Assembly (NCBI RefSeq): GCF_051014445.1
Contig: NC_135147.1
Span: forward strand, 27,432,479 to 27,496,478
DNA length: 64,000 nucleotides
Source: Colletes latitarsis
Lineage: Eukaryota > Arthropoda > Insecta > Hymenoptera > Colletidae
Direction of reading: 5' to 3'
The translations under genes were made by a program, and so were the position numbers. Of the stretch, positions 22,801 through 35,400 are shown piece by piece. How positions within the stretch are numbered: position 1 is the first letter of the stretch; each line of letters begins with the position of its first letter. Under the pieces are notes generated by a model. The model worked only from the letters and a program-made list of their open reading frames with translations, had not been told where the DNA came from and ran no database searches.

Positions 22801-25800
22801 GCGCGCGTGTGTGTAGGTGTGTAGGTGTGTGTGCTGTAAATCAGAAGGTTTCGATCGCAGACAGTGAAAGCAGACAGTAAAGCGATTTTGGGACAGTCCT
22901 ACTTGTTGCACGGAAGAACGCAGAGGCCGCAGCACTTTTCCATTCCGGTGAGATTTTTCTCGGCCTCCCGCATGTCGGCGTTGATCTGGTCCATGCCCTC
23001 CTCGATTCTGTCCAGTTGTTCTATTTCATCGTACGAGAAGAAAACGTTAAAATCGTTCCCCGCGAATCTCCGCTGCGTCGACTCGAAAGAGAATGGACAC
23101 GCTTAAAAATAAATCTCAAAGGATCATAGCAATCTACGCAACGCGTCGTTTCTACTCAAATCAACAAAAGAAAAAAGAAAACGAAAAAAAGGGAAAGTAA
23201 ATACTGTCCGATTCTCTTTCGAAGATTCATTTTTTATTCATTTTTAAAAATTGGACCGTCGTTTCCCGGATCGTCGAGAAACAAAGCACCCTCTTTTCTG
23301 CGCCATTATTCATGTACGATTCTCTAAATTTCGATCGAAAATTCGATCGAAGGTATTTGACAAATGCTGAGCTGCCAGTACTCTGTTCCTTGATCCCGAA
23401 CGACGATCAAAGGCTTTGTATCTTGCGAGGGGTCGTCGAGAGAATCACCGTTTCATCTTCGTGCAAAGAAACTGAATTAAAATTGATAACTATCCAAGTA
23501 TTTATAAACTTTTCTGTCTCGAATTGGGAACTTATTTTATAAAAACCTTCTCAATTCCTCGATTAATCAGTGACGGTGGCTAGAGGTTGACGTTTTCGAG
23601 ACCAAGAGAACAGAAAATGGCGTAAAAGTTCTCGCTGTAACGACAAAACGAAGGGTACCGCGATGATATCTCCCGTCGAACGATCCTCGATAAAGGAAAC
23701 TAAAAAAAACTAAACGAGTGCAACGAAAGTGCAACAATTAAGCAAGAGTCTCCCTACTAAGGGTTTTTAAATTCGGGTGAGTAGTAGCTCTGTATGTACT
23801 GGGGGGTGTAACGGTGGGTATAATCTGAGGGTAACTGGGTAAAAATTGAACCAAGTATACTTAACGAGTAAGAGTATAACGCGTTGTTGATGCTACTATA
23901 TTACAAATGTGCCGTTAAACGCAGGTAAGTAGAGCTGCAAATAAGTGGTACTGACTTACACCGTGCCGGATGTAACGAAGAGAGACGTTTAAACGTGATG
24001 CGCGCGTGTCATGCGACCCGATACATCTGTATTATTCTTTCTTTGCATTTCTTTCTCTGTTTCATTGTCGTCTATTTGTTTTGTATTTGTTTCTCTCTGT
24101 TTTTGTTCGTTCGCCTTCGTGCGATTACGTTCACGTAAGGAAACGGAGTAAGAATATAGGAGGAAGCAGACGGAGAACGATAGAACGCCGAAATAGAAAT
24201 AGAAATAGAAATAAAGAGAGAAAGAGAGAGCGCATAACAGGCAGAAATATAATAGAACGAGATTAAGAATGCGAGAAATATAGGCGAAGAGAAAGAAAAA
24301 TTGAAAGAGAGGAGAGAAGGTGCCAAGAGGAGAAGTGAGCAGAGCGAGTGTTCGATGATAAAAATCAAAGGAGCGAGGAAGAAAACGAAGGGTAGGAAAA
24401 TAGTGAATGCAAGTAGAAGGGATGGTCGAGACGAGAAAAATCGAAGGTAAAAGAAAATGCAAGGGGGAACGTAAACGATCTGAAAGCTGAAGGTGGTGAG
24501 AAGATGTCAGTGGAAACGAATCCCGTGATCGTTTTTTTTTTTTAGTGCTTTTTGGTTAGTATAGATTGACGAGTTCTCGGTTAGAAACTGAACGTCGACG
24601 GAAGCGGGATTGCACAGTGTCTGGACGATATTTGCACGCAATTAGTGTTGTGTGCAGACATATACAACATTTGTATGTATAATGGTAATAATAATGTACG
24701 TATAGGTATTGTATATCGGCGGGTGGACGGTATACAATACGCAAAAATACGCACAACTTCTCGAATGTTGATTTTGTGTCGGTCTAGATCGAATACAGGT
24801 GTCTGTGCGTGCGTGTACGTTTGTACATTTCTATGCGCACCAGCGATCGTTGAAGTTGCCACGAGGTCATGGGAAATCCCATTAGAATTTCGTGATCTTG
24901 CGACACAACTTCAACGATCGCGAGTGTACATCTTATGCGTACATATACGTTAGGATGGTCCTTACTTATAGGTGAAAATTAGAATCGACTAAGTTCGAGG
25001 TCCACGGAATCGAAAACCGTGGAAAACAGAATCTCTCAGCAAACGCAGAATTATACGAGCCACTTCGACACGAGTTGTGCAGAATTGCTATTCGATTACT
25101 CCAGGAATCATAATTAATAAATGATCAAGTGACGGATAGGGTGATATCGTAACAGAAACAAAGCCTGTATCGCTTGCAATATATCTGCATATTAAAACCA
25201 TTTTGGGGAGGGAGAGAAATTCCTAAAATAAAATAAATTTCTAGAAAATTCAAGGGTGAAGAATGAGGACCACCCTAATATATATGCACGTGTACACACA
25301 GACGCGCATATACGCACACACATACACGGAGAAACTTTTTTGTGAAGATATACGCGTTTTTAACATTTGGTAAGTATAATGTTTGTATGTCTAGATTTGA
25401 AATGGCTTACCGCCTTGCTCGTCCAGCATTACGAGAGTTTTCATCCCGACCTCGTGGCTCTAAACAGGCAACCGACCAATCAGCGGCTGTGTTAACACAC
25501 ACAGGAAGGATACAGGAAGCACCGTCGAAACGCTCCCTCGCTTCGCTCCGCAACGCGACGCGACGTCTCTACGCTCGCGTGGAGAACCATTTTACGCACA
25601 GGTTTTTTTAACCGTGTTAAAAAAAAGAACGATAAATCGCCCGAAGTACCAGACTGCCGCGTTCGTCGATCGCAGACGGATGAGAGAGTCTAGAGAAAGA
25701 AGCGACAGGAAACGGTTTACGTTAGAACACCGATTCAAGTGGAGGATCTATCGTACTCCGCGTCACTTTTCGTTTCTTTCCTATTTTTTTTCCTTTTCTT

Positions 25801-28800
25801 CTCTTCTCTTCTCTTCCCGCCTTTCCTCGCGTTTCCCGTTACTCGTTTCAGATTTCTCGATCGAGGAAACTCGTTGTCTCCCGTCGAAAAGAATAGATAA
25901 TTGGAGGAGCGAGAGGGCGCGTACAACGACGATATTTCATCGTGATTCATTAATTCTACTGTGGATCAGGCTCTGCTGGAGGACCAGGATATATATATAC
26001 ATATCGTTTGTGCTCGTTAGGCGAAATTAGATGCAGATATACGGAGGACTCTGTAGCGGAATAGTTGGATTTACCAACTGAGAAACCGAAATGTTTGGAG
26101 GGCTCAAGGTGCCCGGAAGGATGGTTGAGGCTCCTCTGCTTCATTCGAGCGCACGAGTGGCAAAGAATCCAAAGTATAGTCGTAAAATGAAACGGCACCC
26201 GCGAGGGTAAACGAAAATGTAATATGACTACTCGTAGAAACGATCGACGAAGCGAAGAAGCGACTATGTCGATCGATGGGACGAGTCGATTCGCCGAGAG
26301 GGTTGGTAAATCCAACTTTCCCGTTTTCGGGACAGAAGAACGCTTCGTGGATAGGGATCGATTTATCGGGTACGTCGATCTGTGAAATTTCCAAGATCAA
26401 ACAAGATTAGAGACAGTTGCAATAACATAGCAGTATTAGACGGCGGAAACGTGGTTACACGCTCTGGCGTATCGCTTCTCGTGGATCGGTTGCGAGAAGA
26501 ATCTCGTCGAGGCTGGTGATCGAGTCTGGGATCCAAGATTCGGGAGTAATGAACGCACGGATTATGAGGGAGAACGATGCTGGATATTTGTATCGGATGA
26601 ACCGAATCGAGTTAGTGGCAAAGTGGCGCGTTAGCGATGATGCGAGAAGTCTGATATGTTAAAATAGGAGCAGACACAGGCAGAAGCAGATTAAAAGGAA
26701 GAAAAGACACGCTTCGTTTTTTTTTTTCCAGTCTAGGCACTCGAGAGTACCGTGGCGCTGTAAGATACAGAATTGAAGGTTGTTTTTTAGCTAAAGGACA
26801 GAAAAAGAGATCAAGAATCAGAGATGAACACGCGTCACGATTTACCGAGAGCCAGGCTATCTCGGGCCCAGTCCGTACACGTAATGTCGTCGGGGTACCC
26901 GCCCAACCCTACCATACACATACGTAGACCTGGTGTTTACCGATCGAATCGTTGTCCGCGGAAGTCTCGAGCATAGGTAACTCTCAAAAACGAAACGAGC
27001 CAAAATTTACGCGGTTAAAAATTGTCGACAATCTATCGTACCTAAACCAAGCAATTTAAAAGTTATCGAAACACCAATAGGTTGTAACATTTCTTTCAAA
27101 GTCGTCGACTATTTGAATACGATCGGCAAAACCAATTTTTGTGCGGATAAAAGTGTTACGTAATAGTAAGTTGAATCGTAACGCATTAAAGTTATTATTA
27201 TAGATATTACTGTAGGCTCGTGGAAGCAAAGCTCGCGTCGATTTTTCAAACACGGTTCAAGTGTATCCCCCTTCGTCGAGAAATTTAATCGCGCCCCTTT
27301 ATTTTTAATTTTGGTTCATATTTTTTTAAAAAAATTCTCTCGTAGTTGTTCGAAAAGAGAATAATCATTTTTTAAAAAACTTTATTTTGGTTGTTGTTTG
27401 TTTATTGCTGAGGGAACTGCTTACCGCCTTGATGGTCTAACATCGTCAGAGTGTTCGCTGCGACATCCTCGCTCTACGACAGGGTCGAAGGGCCCACACG
27501 TTAACGGAAACGAAAGATCGTTCAGTGATGCGCGTGAACAACTGCGAAATTAAGTCAGAGACAAACAAGCAGCCCGCGTGCACGCCTTGCCACAGGAGGG
27601 ATCACGGATTATGCTTCGGGGAATACCGAACGACGCTGACAACAATGAATTTCGTATTAGCTTTACGACGACGATAATCGGACGATTAAACGGGAAAGGT
27701 CGTCGCGACGGTCGAACAGGTGGTTCGTTCGTCGAACATATTTGCCTCCTTTCTCACGAAGAATTTTCACGCGGTGCTGCAATATGATTCGATGGAATCC
27801 GCGTCGTGTGACAAAACGTGCCGGGTTGTAATCAAACAGAAACTTCATAATATTCATCTATGAAAGGAAATAAGAAAAAAAGAAAAGAGTACGTTCAAAA
27901 TGTGCATCCGCGCGAATCGTAAAATACGGTCAAGGACCAAGACTTTCGAGATAATTTCTCCTTATTTTTCACAATACTGCACGGACGTACACCTTGAACG
28001 TACGGTAAGTCGGAACGAAACATACAGGGTGTTCAGCCACCCCTGGGAAAAATTTTAATGGGGGATTCTAGAGGCTAAAATAAGACGAAAATCAAGAATA
28101 CTAATTTGTTGATTTGAAGTTACACCTGTACTGAATTTTTTTCTCGAAAATGCGCAGGATTTCGAGGGTATGTCTATTCATCAAAAATGATTGTAATTGA
28201 CCCCCACAGCTAACAATATTTTTTTTAGAACGATTTGAAATATTTTAATTTCGTCGAAAAACTTCACAACCTTCTCGAATTGTTTTCTCAAAAGTGAGTA
28301 GGATTTCGGGGGTATGTCTAATGACCAAAAATGACAGTAATTGACCCCCACAGCTAACAATATTTTTTTCAGAACGATTTGAAATATTTTAATTTCGTTG
28401 AAAAATATCAGGGAAACGTGTCAACGTATGGTCAGACATTTCATTTTCGGTAAGGAATTTTTTTCTCGAAAACGCGCAGGATTTCGGGGGTACATCTATT
28501 CACCAAAAATGCTTGTACTTGACCCCTGCAACCAAATATAATTTTTTTAGTATGATTTGAAATTTTTTAATTTCGTCTAAAAATTTCAGTACCTACTCGA
28601 ATTTTTTTCTCGAAAGTGGATAGGATTTCGAGGGTATGTCTAATGACCAAAAATGATTGTAATTGACCCCCGCAACCGAAAATAATTTTTCCAGAACGAT
28701 TTGAAATTTTTGAATTTAATTTTTAATAACTTTTTAACGAAGCCTCCATCAAGAAATTGGTATACTCGATTTTCGTCTTATATTGGCTTCTAGAATCTCT

Positions 28801-31800
28801 CGTTAAAATTGTTACCAGGGGTGGTCGAACACCCTGTATAAGAATACAATGATGAAATGATAAAAGGAGAAATGGCGCGCGAATAAACAGAACGATGACG
28901 TAAAGACGACGACATGATTTTCCGTAGAAACTAGTAGCGAGAAAACATACTGGTGCAGAGTCGTACTAGGTATACAGCTAAAAGTTTATATGTTTCTCTC
29001 AACTCTTGACACACAGCGGGGACACTGACGCGAACGTCTCTGCTTTGCACCATGCGCTGCGCACTGCTAAGATAATATTCGAATAAACGATATCGGTATA
29101 CAGTTTTCTAGTTTCGAGTAAAGGTTAAACGCAATAATTATGCATCGAATCGATCAAAAGCCACGGATATTTTTGTTACAGGGAGGGGGGGAGAGGCGGA
29201 ATAAATATAGTAGCGAACAGTCTAAGGAGCGATAAACCTTTTCGCTTTTCACTCTTGTTGTTGTTGTTCGCTTCTCTGACCGATCGGCGGAAGCATAATT
29301 AGTCACGAATCGAATCGAATCGAATCGAGTAATCGCACTACTATCGCATATATGTAATATGTACACGACGGTATTTTACAAACTCTCAGATCAAAAAGCG
29401 AAAGATAATAAATACCTACATGGTAAGACGACGGTCGACAAGTACGTTCGATGCAAAACGGGTTAAAAATAACAGGGTTGAAACACAGAAAAATATATGT
29501 ATACATATATAATGTATATCGAGTACGTATCCAGAATGGCCCGATAACTATTCACGCTTTAATTGTTTCCGATATGCCAGCTGGAGGACAATTTGACAAA
29601 CCGAACGTTGCACGGTGAAAAATAGTTCGTTTAGTATCCACGTATACACTGAGTTTCCTCCGCAGAAAGAACTGCGTCAAATAAATTAATTTATTTAGTT
29701 ACAAAATTAAATTTTTTAATTTCTTTCCTTACATTTTTTCAGGGCATAAAAAACAAATTTAACGATATTCTAAACCACGCAGCTACGATTTATTGCGTTA
29801 ATAAATATTTTATAAATCGTCATCGAACACGACCTTCGTACCTCTAAAACAATTCCACCTACAAAGAATTTGTTATTTTACAACTACGAAACGATAACCC
29901 TTCCTCTATCGTGCAACTTCCGTGCGATTAATTTTCCATTCCATGCTGCATTTTTAGCAACAAATAAGGTGCTAATAGTTCTTGGATCGCTCTATATACA
30001 CACTCGTTATAGGCTGACCTATTTTAATTCATAAATGAAGTTGTCGTGGAAAGCAAAGTCTAAACAGCAGTTTTCAACGTCCAACTTTTTCTCTGCTTCT
30101 ATTAAAATTTCTTTACAAAACGTACGACTCTATTTCTATTCTGGAAATTTACTTTATTTCGCACCTGGTAAAGAGCGTTTAAAACAAATTGGATAAAAAG
30201 TTACTAATATAGATAGCCCGATCCTACGTTGAATAAAAAAAAAAAGAAACAAAATTTCGACGACGTTGCACAACTTTGCATACAAAAAGAAATATAATGT
30301 TTTTAGTCAACTCCTGATCTTCAACCTTCTTTCTATTCGGCGTGCTTTCCGAGATAAATGCATTTATAGGTTAAAATAAGGCACCCAGTACAGTAGAAAA
30401 TAAAAATTACGACAGAACGAGAAAGACAAACATCTACTGCTAAAACGTTTATGAATTGTAAAAACTCTGTTCATGTTTTTACGCTAAATAAAAGAGGTAG
30501 GAGGTTGTATGTACATATACGTATATATATACACACACATACATATATACACAGGACAATTCTAATACTTGGGACAGACGGTGGAGCTCTGTTCCGAGCG
30601 AAGATGCATAAAAAATTATGGTGAATTTCCTCTGTGACGTATTTCTATCTTCGCTCGAACAAACTCGGTTACTAGAATCATCCTACGTGTATATAGTGCA
30701 TATTCGTATACGAATCGTTAAATAAATGTGTACGTATTACACGTTGACTGAAAGCGACGCAGCTAAGAAGCTTCATGTTCGACTATGAAGTAAAAACCAA
30801 ACGACAAACAAAAAATAAGACAGAAAAGAATAAAGGAACGGTAGTTGTACACAATCCAGAGAAGAACGTGTTTTGTTTTTGTGAAAGGTAAGGGAAGAAA
30901 ATAGAGACTGACAAACACATAACTTATACGTCTAAACGAAATGCATATAGTATACATACACACGTACGTACATATACATACAGGACGTCTGTTTTAGCCG
31001 GAAATTTAGAATATCTTTCGTCGTTTCTCAGATATTTTTCATTTCCAGATAAAACACGGATGGACAACCTGCATAGATACGTACATATATGTGTACATGT
31101 ATACAGACACACGCACACACACGTACACGAGAATACACGTCTACGCACCGAATACTTGATTGCTGGTGTGTAACAGAGGCAGAAACAGAATGTCGCGAAT
31201 AGATAGATAGATAGACAGACAGACAGAGAGAGAGAAAATGGGAGAAATAGAAGCACAAAGATAAAGAGTATTATCGAATGAGAAAGGTTTAGAAAGGATG
31301 AAAAGGCCGGAGTCGTGGACGTACAAAAGGACAAAGAAACAAAACAGATCGTTTTGAATGACTCAGTTCGATCCGCGCACTGAATATGACACATTCTGTA
31401 CAAAGATTCGACTACAGGCGTTTCGAATCTATCGTATTCGTGTACATACTGGTAGCAGCAGCAGCGATAGCAGCACCAGCAAGGATAGAGTTAGGTGGTT
31501 GCAGTAGTTGATGTCTTTGTCGTATTAGTAGGTAATAGTGGTAGTGTCGTTTCTAGCGGTCCATGCAAAAGTTCGAGGAAATCGTTTCGAATACCGCAAC
31601 AATTGAAAATCGTTCTTAAGAAGGTATTGCTGTCTAAACTGCCAATTTCACGGCCCTTTTTGTGATTTTTTTTCTAATGACAGGTAGGCTGTTTTGTACC
31701 GAGACTTTGTAGATACATTTATTCATCTTCCAAGCATGTACAATATTTTTTTCATGGAAAAATATTAAAAATCGTGGGAATTGTAACTTCTTATTTAATG

Positions 31801-32396
31801 GCTCTTTTTGACGCTTCAAGTTTCGAATTTCTATTTGTTAATCGTTCGTTTGTCTTTAGTAAAACTCAATATTTTTTTAAATCTCTAGTTCCAGCTATAA
31901 AGGCGTGTCTGCTGAATATTATCTCCAAATTTGAAGTCGATCGGTCGGCTAGATCTTTAAATATCATGTAAGCCAGTTTAAATGCGTTTTTTTTAACAAG
32001 AAGCTATAACTCTCGCAATTTTTAATATTTTTTGATGAAAAAAATACTGTACATACCTATAAGACGAATAAATATATCTGCAAAATGTCACTACAAAACA
32101 ACCTACCTATCGTTAACAAAAAATCACAAAAAAAGGTCGAAGATATAACAGCCTAGATTGCAATACTCCCTTAAGCGACAGAAAAAATTCGTTAACATTC
32201 TACGATGGAAAAGAATTTTGCTACTTTGCAAAATGCTTCTAGGAAAGATCATTTTTATTTAAATATATCCCATTGTTTCCACTACTTTTGCATCTACCCG
32301 CGACTGTAGCAACGTTAACGATGTTCGACGATATTAGTGATGTTAGTGGTGATGACCAGTAGAGTCGTAGTAACGGTACGAGTATAGAAATAGTAC

Positions 32397-32434
<38 letters not shown>

Positions 32435-35400
32435 ATAGTAGTATTTGTTTAGTAGGATTATTATACAGTGGTAGTTGGCTGTCGCTTTTCTTCGTCAACC
32501 GCGAATTCGCACCGTCTCGTTTAGACATCTCTGCTAATACATACATCTAACCTGTACTTGTGAAGCAAATCTATCGCTACTTCTCGGTTGCAAAAGTTAA
32601 TTGAACAGGGAATTGCGTGTATAATTCCAGTTTTATAGCAGTTGGGATGTGATTTCGACGTTTCAGAAATAAGGAAGCCATCGTTTCGCGATCCGACGCG
32701 GACAGACTCGAACTTCGGGAAGCAACAAAATGAAGAAAAAATAGAGAATACGATACAACTGATGCGTCTGACCATTCATAATGTTTTCTACTCGAAAAGA
32801 TATTCGGGAGTTCTAAGCTTCGAATCGTATTTGAATCTTCATAGTCTGAGAAGCTCGGGAACATTTCAAAGCTGAGATTCGAACAGTCGATTGCTAACTA
32901 TCGCGCTACACGGTACAACGAAAAGCTATTAATAAGCGTGGCTTCCTGTGACCTGTAACGAATAAACGCGCCGACTGGAAGACGGAAAAGGTAGAAAACA
33001 TGTACGGTATGTACATGGCGACGGGATCGATGTGCATAAAAGCGACACGGTTCCGTCGATTTCGCGGCGTGTCAACTTTAAAAATAAAAAAAAAAACTTG
33101 TCCGAAATATGACTCGAACGAGAGAGAACTCTCGGTAAAGAAACGCGTCGGGAGATCGCCGAGTGTTGGATCTTCTGGTCGGAGTCCGGCAAATAAAAAG
33201 AAAGAAAGAAGCGTCACCGAGCGCGACGAACGATCGTAAGAACGAGCAGTATGCTTCTCGTACTATGAATCGTGATCGTCGAGAGTATAGGAAACGTTGG
33301 AGGCGGACGATTCACGGACGCGAAAGTAATCAAACATCCATGGATGGGTAACGATGGAGGAAGGTTTAGTCGGCTTCAATTTAATACGTGTGTACCACGG
33401 ACACGGTCCATTGTATGTGTGAGTGTATGTGCGTGTCGGGAGCGGATAGGGGGCGAGAAAAGGCAAAGTTCCCTCTTTTGTTCGTTTACTTATATGGCTA
33501 AAAAGCGATTCACTCACCTCCCTGGTCATCGAGCGCGACCAGAGTACGGATGCCAGCCTCCTTGCTCTACGACAGACAGAGGCAGCACAACACAGACAAC
33601 CACCACCAGTGTTAAAGAGTTGTTTTTTTTAGTAGTAAGTATATAGTATAGTAATATTAGTAGTATATTAGTAGTATATAGTATTACGGTATTAGGCAGA
33701 GACGGAGGGTGTACGGAGAGAAGTCGATGGAGAGAAGTGGGCAAAGCAAAGTTTTAAGGTTTTTCGCTTTCTCGCAAAACAGTACTAGATATACATATAT
33801 CATGACCGAATCTTATTTTCTTGGGGGTGGGTGGGTGGGGGTGGGAGGGCTTTGTACGCGGAATATGCAGCAGAAATGAGAGTAAAAGTTGATCTACTTG
33901 GTCATATATATATATATATATTTTGTTTGTTACCGATTCTAAAGGAGACGCTGTTTTGTATATCTTTTTCGTATTAGCTTTCGACGCGTTCATGACGTAG
34001 GCAAAAAATGCAATAATAATAATAATATATGGACATATGTGTACGTGTGTGGGACAATCACACACACACACACATATATATATTATCCTGCCTGTACTAT
34101 CAGGCAGAGACAGGTGGGCAGACAGAAGAAACAACGTAAAACGTTATTCACGTATTAGACAATAAGAACACGTCGTATAATACATAAACACTTAGATAGA
34201 TTGTTCTCGGTTCGAATGAGTATATTTATTTCTCGATCTCTAGATATCTAGGCTTGTCGCTTGTTGTTGCTGTTGTTGTTCTTGATGTTGTTATCGATCA
34301 TGACGATGTTGTTGTTGTAGTTGTAGTTGTTGTTGTTCCTGTTGCTCTGTGACTGTCGTCGCCGTTGTTGTAGGTTTTTTTTTTATTTATTTTAATTATT
34401 TTTATTCGTTTGTCGGATCTTTCCTTCTGGCTAATCGAAATTGTTTTCGTTAGAAGCGCGCAACGATTCGCACAGACTTTGTTTCTTTTTCTCTGTATAA
34501 CTTTTACTTTTGTTTGTTTGTACGTACTCTTTTTTTTTGTTATTGTTGTTGTTGTTGTTGTTATTGTTGTTCTGTTTCGCTAGCGCGTGACGAGATGAAA
34601 CCGCTCTCTCTTTTTTTCTTTTTTTTTCAAATTGGAAGGAGAGAATCTCGCCCTCTCTTCCAACGTCAATCTTTCCACTTTCCGTCGTTCGTCCAACGAA
34701 CGGGAAGAATTGATAATTCTCACGAGGAAGAGAGTCGAGTGTTTAAAGAAAGGGTAAAAGAAGAAGATAGAAAGAGCGAGAGTGCTACTTGAAAAGTCTA
34801 CGAGTCTGAAATATCCAAGAACGAAAAGGGTATTCCACGACAATAGTGTACGGTAAAGAAGTATCGCAGAATACAGAACAGTACAATATACAGTTTCGGT
34901 GAAGAGAGGTAAAGTAAATCGAGTATGCGCAAGTGAAAGAATAGGAAATGAAATGGACGAGAGTCAGACCCTGTCGGTATGAGTCGCGAGAGCAGAACAA
35001 AGAACTGAAAAATCTATTATATTTTTCACTCTGGCGAGACTTTTCCGGAAATCAAACAGATCTCGAGACTCGAACGGACGAAGGGTGAATACCTAAATAA
35101 ATGCAGAGTAGAACACACGCACACATAAGAGAAGAAGGGAAAGCGGAGAGGAGAGCACGAACAGAACGGCAAATGACCGAACCAAAGAACGAAGAAAAGG
35201 AGCTTTTCCCGACTGGTTAAACACCGAAGGAGGATGCGTCTCCATTGCTGTTCGAAATTTCCACGTGACCATTTACATCATCAGGTAGTTTTATTAAATA
35301 ACGCCATCTATCGTTCTAGTTATTCGCGTATTTGACGACTTTTATGAAGTTTCGCAGGCTGGGAAGAAAACCGATGGTTTTGTGGAAATTTCGGGCAGTG

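Larger units (their letters stand above)
27474..33517. other. Intron between alternative exons 3a and 3b
   Basis: Six kb without a supported exon. It holds MITE copy 7, a TTAA-flanked foldback (31616-32174) and several microsatellites. Confidence 0.6.
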
